The notes below the pieces were generated by a model. It was not told the DNA's origin. It did not search any database and was given only the letters and a program-made list of their open reading frames with translations. From Ruminococcus sp. UBA946 (lineage in GTDB: Bacteria > Bacillota > Clostridia > Oscillospirales > Ruminococcaceae), in contig DBCY01000084.1 of assembly GCA_002293295.1 (NCBI GenBank), forward strand, positions 1-16,148: a stretch of 16,148 nt of DNA, read 5' to 3'. Positions 7,545 through 14,138 of the stretch are shown here, piece after piece (the stretch's first letter is position 1; each line of letters starts with the position of its first letter). A program made the translations under genes and the position numbers.

Positions 7545-7605
7545 GTTTCCTATTGGAAACTACAGTGAATATTAAAATTAAAAATTTATGCCGCCTTAAA
7601 GGCGG
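7545..7605 (+). other. Two hairpins in the portal leader
   Basis: GTTTCC (7545-7550) pairs with GGAAAC (7555-7560). CCGCCTTAAAGGCGG (7591-7605) is a near-perfect palindrome ending 7 bases before the portal ribosome binding site (7612-7615). They may affect RNA stability or start access. Confidence 0.5.
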
Positions 7606-7621
7606 CGGAATGGAGTTGTTT

Positions 7622-9010
7622 ATGTCAATTTATCACCATGCCTGCACATTGTACCCCTTTGAGGGACTGCCTGATTTATCCGCAGATTATAATGATATTG
7701 ACGCGGCTTATCAGATTTTTTCATCTGACCCTCCCTGGAAAAGCGCTAAAAAGTCTGGGCTTTATCACTCGGGATACCGTACTGTAAATATGCTTAACGC
7801 CGCTAAAATCCTTTGTGATTATTTTTCGCAGCTTATTTTTTCGGAACAGGTTTCCATATGTGCCGATAACGCATCCTGTCAGGAGTTTATTGAAAGTTCC
7901 TTGAATTCATCGGGTTTCCGTAAAAAAATACCCGAATGGCTGTCGTTTGCTTTTGCACTGGGCGGGGGTGTTATAAAATCCTATATTTACAATGGCAGGG
8001 TCTGTCTGGATTTTGTTCATGCTGACAGGTTTATCCCGCTTTCATGGGATAATAACAGCATAACCTCGGGAGCTTTTATGTCCGTCACACACAATAACGG
8101 CTTTTTTTACACACTCTTTGAGCGGCATGCCTTTGATGAAAATTCCGGATATTTTATAGAACACAGGCTTTATAAATCAAAATACCGGAATTCATTGGGC
8201 GACGAATGCCCGCTTGAAGAACGTTATCCGCTGCTCAGCCCGGTTGTTTTCTGCGGCTGCTCCGTTCCGCTTTTTACATATTTCCGTCCCGCAGTTTCAA
8301 ATAACAGGCACCCCGACTCCCCTCTCGGACTTTCGGTTATTACCAATACTACCGATACCGTAAAGGCGCTTGACATCGCTTTCGACAGCTTTTCACGCGA
8401 ATTTGTCCTGGGTAAAAAAAGAATTATCGTGCCGTCAGCCTGCGTTCAGACAGTTGTCGACCTGCAAAGCGGCGAACAGCGGCAGTATTTTGACGCCGAC
8501 GACGAAGCTTATGTCGCGTTAAAATGCGACGAGGACAGCGAGCTCAAAATCACCGACAATACCGTTTCCCTGCGTGTTGAGGAGCATATTGACGCCATTA
8601 ACGCACTGCTTAATATTTTATGCTTCCAGACGGGTCTTTCAGCCGGCACTTTCTCATTTGACGTTTTCAAGGGTGTGCGTACCGCGACTGAAATTCTTTA
8701 CCGTGACAGCAAGACCGCCGGGACTGCGAAAAACAACAGGAATATACTATCAGAATGCTTTAAGTCTGTTGCACGTTCTATTCTTTCGCTTGGCGTTTCC
8801 GCCGGTCATTTAACTTATGAAGACACTGAACACTGTCAGATTACTGTCGGGTGGCATGACGGAATTGTTTGCGATGACAACACTCTTATCGACAATAATA
8901 TAAAGCTTGTTTCGGCTGGGCTTAAATCAAGACTGACCGCCGTTATGGAAATTATGAAATGCGATGAAAAAACGGCTCAGGAGGAGATTGACAGGATTTC
9001 TCAGCAATAG
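7622..9010 (+). CDS. Phage portal protein (SPP1 Gp6 / A118 type)
   Basis: The portal forms the ring at the capsid vertex that nucleates head assembly, serves as the DNA channel and contacts the terminase. The 462 residues show the family pattern. Near the N-terminus a helix-rich segment (AAKILCDYFSQLIF) leads to a segment of the FALGGGVIKSY type and the DFVHADRFIPL strand. The C-terminal stem and crown region contains KGVRTATEILYRDSKT, close to the A118-type ATEV..NS.T block. ATG 7622 is chosen because GGAG (7612-7615) is 6 bases upstream; in-frame starts at 7523 and 7610 lack such a site. It is the first gene of the module, with no terminase before it and no MuF minor capsid gene after it, both usual in this family. 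Confidence 0.88.
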   Translation: MSIYHHACTLYPFEGLPDLSADYNDIDAAYQIFSSDPPWKSAKKSGLYHSGYRTVNMLNAAKILCDYFSQLIFSEQVSICADNASCQEFIESSLNSSGFRKKIPEWLSFAFALGGGVIKSYIYNGRVCLDFVHADRFIPLSWDNNSITSGAFMSVTHNNGFFYTLFERHAFDENSGYFIEHRLYKSKYRNSLGDECPLEERYPLLSPVVFCGCSVPLFTYFRPAVSNNRHPDSPLGLSVITNTTDTVKALDIAFDSFSREFVLGKKRIIVPSACVQTVVDLQSGEQRQYFDADDEAYVALKCDEDSELKITDNTVSLRVEEHIDAINALLNILCFQTGLSAGTFSFDVFKGVRTATEILYRDSKTAGTAKNNRNILSECFKSVARSILSLGVSAGHLTYEDTEHCQITVGWHDGIVCDDNTLIDNNIKLVSAGLKSRLTAVMEIMKCDEKTAQEEIDRISQQ

Positions 9011-9099
9011 GATACTTGATTTTAACCCAAAATGAAATATAAGGTTGTATTTAAATCAGCTTATTATATTTTTTCGGATACATTTTAAACTAAGGGTTT

Positions 9100-9114
9100 T
9101 GTCCTGTTCGGACA
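9100..9114 (+). other. Hairpin before the scaffold gene
   Basis: TGTCC (9100-9104) pairs with GGACA (9110-9114) with loop TGTTC. It lies 11 bases before the AAAGG ribosome binding site of the scaffold gene, inside the 132-base gap after the portal. No promoter with good boxes was found in this gap. Confidence 0.4.
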
Positions 9115-9142
9115 TAATACCCGATAAAGGATGGTTATATTT

Positions 9143-9610
9143 ATGAACAGTAATGACAGCATTATTAAGTCTGATGAAAACCCTGCCGTTTCCGGCGGCA
9201 TTCCTGAGGTTCAGTTCTCAGAGGATAAGGAAATATTAAATGAAACGGAAACTAAATCATCTTATGACGATGATTTGTATCAGACGGATGAAATCAACCG
9301 GATAATTCTGAACGAAGCCGTTACAAGGGCTGAAATTGCGGAAACAAAACTTTTGGCTTTAGCCCTCGGTATCCGTTTCGACGCTCTTGACGATGTTATT
9401 TCAATAGCCAGAAACTATGCCGGCGATGATTGTTCCATTGAAGCAGCCCTTTCATGTGTAACAGAAAAATATCCGCATTTTTTATACTCAGTTCATTCTG
9501 ATTCTTCAAAACAGATTAATACCGGAATGCCTCAGTCGCCTTCACTCCGGTCTTCCCTGAACGGGGTTGAACAGGCTTTTATCGCTCAGAACCCATGGGC
9601 AAAAATTTAA
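9143..9610 (+). CDS. Probable capsid scaffolding protein
   Basis: A scaffold guides procapsid assembly and leaves the head later. This 155-residue product lies in the scaffold position, between portal and major capsid genes. It is acidic, with a disordered-looking N-terminal half (SDENPAVSGG through acidic Glu/Asp stretches). A central helical segment (about 62-110, with AVTRAEIAETKLLALALGI) fits a coiled or dimerising helix. The C-terminal tail ends in IAQNPWAKI, similar to the NPW or NPF tails of phage scaffolds. AAAGG (9126-9130) is 12 bases before ATG 9143; an ATG at 9131 would touch that site. No protease domain is visible. The identification rests mainly on position and the tail motif. 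Confidence 0.68.
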   Translation: MNSNDSIIKSDENPAVSGGIPEVQFSEDKEILNETETKSSYDDDLYQTDEINRIILNEAVTRAEIAETKLLALALGIRFDALDDVISIARNYAGDDCSIEAALSCVTEKYPHFLYSVHSDSSKQINTGMPQSPSLRSSLNGVEQAFIAQNPWAKI

Positions 9611-9633
9611 TGAAACAATAACTTGTATGGATT

Positions 9634-9653
9634 AACGGCTCTTTGCTGTTTTT
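9634..9653 (+). other. Hairpin with short T-run between scaffold and capsid genes
   Basis: AACGGC (9634-9639) pairs with GCTGTT (9645-9650), with one G-U pair and a loop of TCTTT, followed by TTT. It resembles a weak attenuator or an RNA processing stop, and could set the scaffold-to-capsid ratio. Confidence 0.35.
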
Positions 9654-9685
9654 ACATAAATAATATTTTTAAAGGAGAATTTATT

Positions 9686-10543
9686 ATGGCTCATTTACTT
9701 TCAGAACGCTATTCCGGTCTTGTCGACGCTAAACTCCGCAATACCCTGGTCACAAAGGACAATTACATTTTCAATACGAATTATGAGGGCTCCGCCGCCG
9801 CGGGCGCCGTCAAAATTCCTGTCCGGGACACTGAGGTTGAGGTTAAGGCTTATGACAAGATTGACGGCGTGTCCCTTTCAAACGGCTCGACATCCTATAT
9901 TACCATGCTTATGGAAAATGATGAGGCGGTCAACGAAATGATTGACGGTTATGATTCCGCCGCTTTACCGGACAACGTTATAGCCGAACGTCTTTCCTCC
10001 GCAGGGTATACCCTCGGGCTTTCCATCGACCGCAAGTCAATTGACGCGCTCGAGCGTACCGAAGGAATTACCGTCTCCGATACTAAAACGGCATGTACTT
10101 CGTCAGACGCATATGAAAACGTCGCTAAGGCGCGCACGGCTTTGTCCCGTACCGGAGTACCCAACAAAGACCGTTTCATCATTGTTTCTCCTGAATTTAT
10201 GGAAAAGATTCTTCTGGATGATAAATTCATCAAGCAGGGCGAGCTTTCCGAGGAGCTTGTCCGTGCCGGAGCTGTGGGGAAAATCGCCGGTTTTACTGTT
10301 TTTGAATCGAATAACCTTATGTTTGAGGATACTGATTTTATCGGCGGTAAAACGGTGACCACCGAGTTTATTGCAGGGCATCCGAACTGGTGCCACAGGG
10401 TAGAGGAATGGGCTGTTCCCGTTTCGGTCAACAGGCTTGCCGACGGGGTTCATATCGGCGCCAACGCCGTTCAGGGACGCAAGGTTTATTCCGTTCTTGT
10501 TTCAAAGCCCGAAACTGTTTTTGTTAAACGAATTGAAGCATAA
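9686..10543 (+). CDS. Major capsid protein (HK97 fold)
   Basis: This is the shell protein of the head. The 285 residues run from an N-terminal arm (MAHLLSERYSG) through an extended segment of the IPVRDTEVEVKAYD type to a helix-rich P-domain (about 80-140). They end in an A-domain with RFIIVSPEFMEKILLDDKF, GAVGKIAGFTVFESNNL and a final strand-rich part ending VYSVLVSKPETVFVKRIEA. These are hallmarks of P22/A118-type HK97-fold coat proteins. AAAGGAG (9671-9677) is 8 bases before ATG 9686; the longer frame from 9623 has no site. It follows the scaffold gene and precedes the connector gene. No N-terminal propeptide or encoded protease is seen, which suits a separate scaffold. Confidence 0.9.
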   Translation: MAHLLSERYSGLVDAKLRNTLVTKDNYIFNTNYEGSAAAGAVKIPVRDTEVEVKAYDKIDGVSLSNGSTSYITMLMENDEAVNEMIDGYDSAALPDNVIAERLSSAGYTLGLSIDRKSIDALERTEGITVSDTKTACTSSDAYENVAKARTALSRTGVPNKDRFIIVSPEFMEKILLDDKFIKQGELSEELVRAGAVGKIAGFTVFESNNLMFEDTDFIGGKTVTTEFIAGHPNWCHRVEEWAVPVSVNRLADGVHIGANAVQGRKVYSVLVSKPETVFVKRIEA

Positions 10544-10575
10544 TTGTTGAACGATTATCAGAAGGATGTGATTTT

Positions 10576-10974
10576 ATGTCGTTGATTACCCCTGAGTTTT
10601 ATTCTGATAATTACTGCAGCGGACTTTATTCCGACGGGTCCGACGAGCTTCCTGCGCTTATTCAGATTGCTTCGGATATGATTAATTCCGTCTGCGGCGG
10701 AAAAATTCCCGACACGGATAGCTTAAACGCTCTTCCCGATAATATTATCCATAATGTTAAGCTTGCCGTCTGCGCTCAGACTTCTTATCTTGAACGCAGC
10801 GGGGGTCTGTCTTCAATAGATTCGCCTGACCCCGTTCAGATGTCTCTCGGGAAATTCAGCTATATGAATGCTTCAGGTACAGCCGGACGCAAATACTTAT
10901 CAGTTTCTCCGCTTGCCCTTTCTTATCTTGAGCTGTCGGGTCTATTATACAGAGGATTAAGGAGCCGGGATTAA
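10576..10974 (+). CDS. Head-tail connector (Gp6/Gp15-like adaptor)
   Basis: The protein sits under the portal and links it to the head-closure ring. The 132 residues have an N-terminal segment (LITPEFYSDNY), an acidic helix with ALIQIASDMINSVCGG, a long helix NIIHNVKLAVCAQTSYLERSGG and a C-terminal segment with SPLALSYLELSGLLYRGL, as in Phage_gp6-type adaptors. ATG 10576 follows AAGGATGTGATTTT (10562-10575). The same leader precedes the ATT-started Dit gene, and a closely related one precedes the ATC-started next gene. The position after the major capsid gene agrees with the role. Confidence 0.83.
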   Translation: MSLITPEFYSDNYCSGLYSDGSDELPALIQIASDMINSVCGGKIPDTDSLNALPDNIIHNVKLAVCAQTSYLERSGGLSSIDSPDPVQMSLGKFSYMNASGTAGRKYLSVSPLALSYLELSGLLYRGLRSRD

Positions 10975-10997
10975 GGTTTGATGAATTTTATACCCCG

Positions 10998-11021
10998 CTC
11001 CTGAAAGGAGGTGATTTTATC
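10998..11021 (+). promoter_or_regulatory. Ribosome binding site of the head-closure gene: full anti-SD match, hairpin-covered, ATC start
   Basis: AAAGGAGGTGAT (11004-11015) matches the complement of the 16S rRNA 3' tail over all 12 bases. CTCCT (10998-11002) can pair with AGGAG (11006-11010), hiding the core of the site. The start that fits is ATC (11019-11021), 7 bases after GGAGG. GTG at 11011 is out of frame and soon stops. Confidence 0.6.
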
Positions 11022-11351
11022 AAGGCTATACCAAAAAAATTACTAATACACACGGCGGATATACGTACTCCGTTAAGGAAAAACCTATACGGAGAATCCG
11101 AATATTCAGATTCGGTCATTCTGAAATATATCCGCATTGATTGTACGGATGCCGAAAGGATATATGAATATAATTCTGAAAGGATTGTTGCCGGCACGCT
11201 TATTTATGACTGCGAAAACAGTTTGCCGCACAGATTTGTTTTTTCAGCCGGTCAGGAAATTTATTTTGGCGGAAATACTTATACCGTTTCATCTGTTACG
11301 CCCCTTTATGACGGCTCTAAGCTTCATCACTATGAAATCGGGTTCGTTTAA
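11019..11351 (+). CDS. Minor capsid / head-closure protein (Minor_capsid_1-like), apparent ATC start
   Basis: This protein would close the connector ring between head and tail. The 110-residue product begins I(M)KAIPKKLLIHTADIRTP, the typical start of the putative minor capsid protein family, and ends with VSSVTPLYDGSKLHHYEIGFV, matching the family C-terminal strand pattern. No ATG or GTG occurs anywhere in this frame from the upstream stop (10929-10931) to the TAA (11349-11351), and the first TTG is mid-gene (11223). The only position with a ribosome binding site is ATC 11019. The gene lies 44 bases after the connector gene. No premature stop or frameshift is present, so I call it a gene rather than a pseudogene. 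Reduced translation, or coupling to the upstream gene, is likely. Confidence 0.8.
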   Translation: MKAIPKKLLIHTADIRTPLRKNLYGESEYSDSVILKYIRIDCTDAERIYEYNSERIVAGTLIYDCENSLPHRFVFSAGQEIYFGGNTYTVSSVTPLYDGSKLHHYEIGFV

Positions 11352-11390
11352 AACAACCCTCATGAAATATATTCAGTTTGGAGGTTCCGT

Positions 11391-11777
11391 ATGAATAATA
11401 CCAGTAATTCTAATCCTCAGAAACAAATTCTGGAATATATATCGGAAATATCGGGTCTTAGCCCTTCGGCGCGGATTCCTGTCAACGGCGGGTTTGCGGT
11501 TTATGCCGGAGTTTCAAAGGGTAAATCTTTTCTTGACCGGCGTTCCCTTGTTAATATGACCGTAACCTTAACAGGCAAAGCTTATTCGCAGGAGCTTTTA
11601 ATGGATGAGCTTTTTAAATTCTGCCGTCTGATAAAAAATACGGATACATACCCTGAGTTTGACGGTTTTGAAATCGCTGATATTTATGTCAGGGATTATC
11701 CTGCAATGACAGGCTCGGAAAACAACGGCATGTTCATTTGGTCATGTGCTTTAAGCATACTTTATTATACTGGATAA
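11391..11777 (+). CDS. Tail completion / minor capsid protein (Minor_capsid_3 or Gp17-like)
   Basis: The protein would cap the tail tube and join it to the head. The 128 residues include an N-terminal helix with QILEYISEISG, a strand segment GGFAVYAGVSKGKSF, the segment LVNMTVTLTGKAYSQELLMDELFKFC and a C-terminal strand (ADIYVRDYPAM then FIWSCALSILYYTG), a layout expected for the tail-terminator family. GGAGG (11380-11384) is 6 bases before ATG 11391. It follows head closure after 39 bases, so the Minor_capsid_2 gene usual between these two in A118-like phages is absent. A hairpin CGGAT/ATCCG (11779-11796) lies just downstream in the 68-base gap before the tail tube gene. Confidence 0.72.
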   Translation: MNNTSNSNPQKQILEYISEISGLSPSARIPVNGGFAVYAGVSKGKSFLDRRSLVNMTVTLTGKAYSQELLMDELFKFCRLIKNTDTYPEFDGFEIADIYVRDYPAMTGSENNGMFIWSCALSILYYTG

Positions 11778-11845
11778 CCGGATTTGTTTTTATCCGTACA
11801 AAAGAGCAATAAAACTGCAAATTTTATTTATGAAGGGAGATTCCG

Positions 11846-12289
11846 ATGCTTGGCATTAATTATGATTATTCATTACAAATAAATGTTTCACCCGCCGCTC
11901 CGGCGCCGGAGTGGGCTGTTGTTTCAAGCGGGTTTGACAGCATCAGCAAATCGCTTAACGAATCCGTTTATCAGGGAGCTTTCCTTGGGGACTCAGGCTT
12001 TGCTTCTACCGAAGTGACAGGCGGACAGCTTATACTGAAGCTTTCGGGCATCCGCATTTACGGAGACAGGGCTCAGGATTTCATATTTTCCGGGGATGTT
12101 AAAAATAATTTCGGAGAGGCGCGTAAAACCGATTTTATGATTACATATCCCGACGGGGCTGTTATTACCGGAAAGGTCACGCTTGCTAAGATTACCGAGG
12201 GCGGCGGTTCCGCCGATTCCCCCGATTCTGTTTTCGTTGAAATTCATTTTAACGGTAAACCTGTATATTCGGAAAGCAGCGGGGGGTAA
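11846..12289 (+). CDS. Major tail (tube) protein
   Basis: This protein stacks as hexameric rings to form the tail tube. The 147 residues have an N-terminal strand (LGINYDYSLQINVSP), a linker with SKSLNESVYQGAFLGDSG and a beta sandwich with GGQLILKLSGIRIYGDRAQDF. The last part, ITGKVTLAKITEGGG through VFVEIHFNGKPVY, is typical of tail tube proteins in this phage group. AAGGGAG is well placed before ATG 11846. The next gene starts 4 bases after the stop. No Ig-like C-terminal domain is present. A short tape measure (see 12943) would mean few copies per particle, so expression relative to the capsid is of interest. Confidence 0.82.
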   Translation: MLGINYDYSLQINVSPAAPAPEWAVVSSGFDSISKSLNESVYQGAFLGDSGFASTEVTGGQLILKLSGIRIYGDRAQDFIFSGDVKNNFGEARKTDFMITYPDGAVITGKVTLAKITEGGGSADSPDSVFVEIHFNGKPVYSESSGG

Positions 12290-12293
12290 CCCG

Positions 12294-12920
12294 ATGTATT
12301 CCTTTATTTCTAAACGAAACGACTTCATTTATTACAAAAAACATAAAATACCGCTTCGGCTCGGTTTTGACAGGGTTCTTGCCTGCCTTGAAATTTACGG
12401 AAACAGGCTTCTGCCTGAAAATGAAAAAACCTCCGCCTGTCTTTCCTTTCTTGCTCCCTGTGCGGACAGAATCATAATCCCTGAAGATAAAACCGAGCTG
12501 CTTGCCTTGATATTCAAAAGGTTTATCCGTATTGACTTGAATAATGATACTGAAAATTCTTTCGATTTTTTTGAGGATTATAAGTATATTTTTCCGGCGT
12601 TTCTGTCGGAGTATAATATAAATCTTGAATTAATGCGAAAAAGAGGCAGAAAAAATTTCAGGAATAATATACTTCACTGGTATGATTTTATTGCGCTCTT
12701 TAATGGTCTTTCCAAAAATACCAGAATTATGGAAATTATTTCTGTAAGAGAAGCGGTAATACCGGAGCAGAATTCCTATAATTCTGATTATATCAGTGAA
12801 CTCAGGAAGCTTAAAAAATTTTACGAGCTTAAATGCTGTAAAAAATGTCCGCTTGAAATTTCTGCCTCTGATATTTTTAAATCCTTTGCTGATGAGCTTA
12901 GGATAAAAGCACGGAAATAA
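12294..12920 (+). CDS. Tail assembly chaperone, Gp15 family
   Basis: Gp15-type proteins act in tail assembly, probably by holding the tape-measure protein before tube polymerisation. The 208 residues carry the signature FDRVLACLEIYGNRLLPENE near the N-terminus, the DFFEDYKYIFPAFLSEYNI segment, NILHWYDFIALFNGL in the middle, and a charged LRKLKKFYELK segment near the end. This is the order seen in Gp15 (pfam06854-type) proteins. ATG 12294 follows GGGGGG (12281-12286) by 7 bases; the longer frame from 12183 overlaps the tail tube gene. The usual small partner gene (Gp14-like) between tube and Gp15 is not visible. Just downstream comes the tiny tape-measure gene. Confidence 0.85.
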   Translation: MYSFISKRNDFIYYKKHKIPLRLGFDRVLACLEIYGNRLLPENEKTSACLSFLAPCADRIIIPEDKTELLALIFKRFIRIDLNNDTENSFDFFEDYKYIFPAFLSEYNINLELMRKRGRKNFRNNILHWYDFIALFNGLSKNTRIMEIISVREAVIPEQNSYNSDYISELRKLKKFYELKCCKKCPLEISASDIFKSFADELRIKARK

Positions 12921-12942
12921 TTAATGAAAGGCTGTGTCTAAT

Positions 12943-13191
12943 ATGCCCAATACTGATTTTACCGAAGAGACAGATATATACCGAAGCATAAGCAGCATTA
13001 ACGCCGTTTCTAAATTTTCAGACGGTTCGCTTGCTTCCGCTCTGACTGATGCTATTGCTGATTTATCCGTTTCTTTCCGTGATAAAAGCCGCAGTGTAAG
13101 CGTCACGCAGAATAATTACAGTCCAAAGGCTTTATCTGCGCTTGAAACAGAAAAGGCCGCCCGTGAGCTTGCTCAGAAAATTACCAATTGA
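12943..13191 (+). CDS. Miniature tape-measure protein (C-terminal signature only)
   Basis: Tape-measure proteins set tail length and are normally many hundreds of residues. This 82-residue product ends in VTQNNYSPKALSALETE and a helix with KAARELAQKI. This closely resembles the usual C-terminus of clostridial siphophage tape measures (SPKALS followed by a basic helix). The rest is a short polar helix region (about 6-55, MPNTDFTEETD start, then SALTDAIADLSVSFRDK). No transmembrane span, long coiled coil or lytic domain is present. It sits between Gp15 and Dit, exactly where the tape measure belongs. ATG 12943 is used; an in-frame GTG at 12934 would give 85 residues, and AAAGG (12926-12930) is 12 or 3 bases away respectively. 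The frame is intact, so a clean shrinkage rather than a broken gene is favoured. Confidence 0.75.
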   Translation: MPNTDFTEETDIYRSISSINAVSKFSDGSLASALTDAIADLSVSFRDKSRSVSVTQNNYSPKALSALETEKAARELAQKITN

Positions 13192-13212
13192 TGAGTACGA
13201 AACAACATAACT

Positions 13213-13231
13213 AAAAGGATGTGATTTTATT
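13213..13231 (+). promoter_or_regulatory. Ribosome binding site and ATT start of the Dit gene
   Basis: AAAAGGATGTGATTTTATT (13213-13231) repeats the connector-gene leader (10562-10578), with ATT in place of ATG. The in-frame TAA at 13208-13210 excludes any earlier start. GTG at 13221 is out of frame and stops after five codons. Confidence 0.65.
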
Positions 13232-14077
13232 TCATTAACCTACATAAACAGCGCGGGTGATTCATTATCGCTTACTTCGCCCGGCGGGCTTGTCAGGGTT
13301 GTCAGTATTGACGGGGTTTCGGCAAGTTCATCCGTTCAGGTTGCCCCATATTCGGATTCCGACGGGGGGACGCTTGTTTCTGAACGGAGCGAATCCCGGC
13401 ATATTACGGTTCTGGTTGCGTTCTGCGGTGATTATAATGCTGCCAGAAGCTTGCTTTACAATACTTTCCTTTTAAAAGACCGCGGTATACTTTCCTATAT
13501 TAATCCGGATGGAACCGGTTTTTCTATTCCGTGTTATGTTGAAAAAATAAATATGCCGGTTGCCGAACGTATTTGTACCGCGCAGATTTCGCTGGTATGC
13601 CCCGACCCTTACTGGATGAGTTCCGCGGAGGAATCCGTTACCATCCTCGGCGTAAACGGCGCGTGGCAGTTCCCGTGGGAAATCCCTCAAACCGGCTTTG
13701 AAATCGCTTCCGTTTCAAATAACCGCATCGCTTCCGTTTATAACGACGGGGAAGCTGATATAGGCTGCGTTTTTACAATTTATACCCGCACCAATGCAAA
13801 AAATCCGAGACTGGAAAATATCAACAGCTTTGAATGGTTTGAGCTTGAAATTGACCTTTATGCAGGTGACAAGGTCATTATCAGCACCGTTAAGGGTCAT
13901 AAGACTGTTATCCTTGAGAGGGACGGCGTTAATACGAACATTATTAATAATAGAGTATGGGGAAGTACGTTTTTACAGCTTTCCCCCGGTTTGAACGAAA
14001 TTGTCTGCAATGCACACAGCGGGAAAGACGCTCTTTCGGTTACCGTTTCATATATCGTGAAATACAGCGGGATTTAA
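13229..14077 (+). CDS. Distal tail protein (Dit), apparent ATT start
   Basis: Dit forms the ring linking tail tube and baseplate. The 282-residue product begins I(M)SLTYINSAGDSLSLTSPGG. It continues with RVVSIDGVSASSSVQVAP, HITVLVAFCGDYNAARSLLY and a segment of the YINPDGTGFSIPCYVE type, which are classic Dit N-domain features, then CPDPYWMS. The C-terminal half (about 150-282) is a beta-rich galectin-like domain ending TVSYIVKYSGI. A TTG at 13451 is the first conventional start in the frame, but using it would drop 74 conserved residues. The real start is most likely ATT 13229, 21 bases after an in-frame stop and with a good ribosome binding site. The gene follows the tape measure and precedes the baseplate hub. 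Confidence 0.86.
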   Translation: MSLTYINSAGDSLSLTSPGGLVRVVSIDGVSASSSVQVAPYSDSDGGTLVSERSESRHITVLVAFCGDYNAARSLLYNTFLLKDRGILSYINPDGTGFSIPCYVEKINMPVAERICTAQISLVCPDPYWMSSAEESVTILGVNGAWQFPWEIPQTGFEIASVSNNRIASVYNDGEADIGCVFTIYTRTNAKNPRLENINSFEWFELEIDLYAGDKVIISTVKGHKTVILERDGVNTNIINNRVWGSTFLQLSPGLNEIVCNAHSGKDALSVTVSYIVKYSGI

Positions 14078-14106
14078 TACGGGGATAAGTAATAAATTTA
14101 AAAATC

Positions 14107-14123
14107 GCCGCTCTCCGGGCGGC
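14107..14123 (+). other. Hairpin before the baseplate hub gene
   Basis: GCCGC (14107-14111) pairs with GCGGC (14119-14123) with loop TCTCCGG, just before the AAGGGGG ribosome binding site. It is comparable to the palindrome before the portal gene. Confidence 0.5.
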
Positions 14124-14138
14124 TGAAGGGGGTTTTAT

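Noticed and set aside
7523..7621. N-terminal extension of the portal frame
   Set aside because: It covers the A/T leader and a hairpin; no ribosome binding site precedes 7523, while 7622 has GGAG at the right distance.
9949..10431. Minus-strand open frame of 160 codons inside the major capsid gene
   Set aside because: It lies wholly opposite a clear capsid gene, has no ribosome binding site, and its composition reflects antisense codon structure.
11137..11394. Plus-strand frame of 85 codons overlapping the head-closure gene
   Set aside because: The overlapping frame 11019-11351 has family motifs and a strong ribosome binding site, while this one has neither.
13451..14077. Dit starting at TTG 13451
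   Set aside because: This would drop 74 residues that match the conserved Dit N-domain; the ATT at 13229 with its leader fits better.
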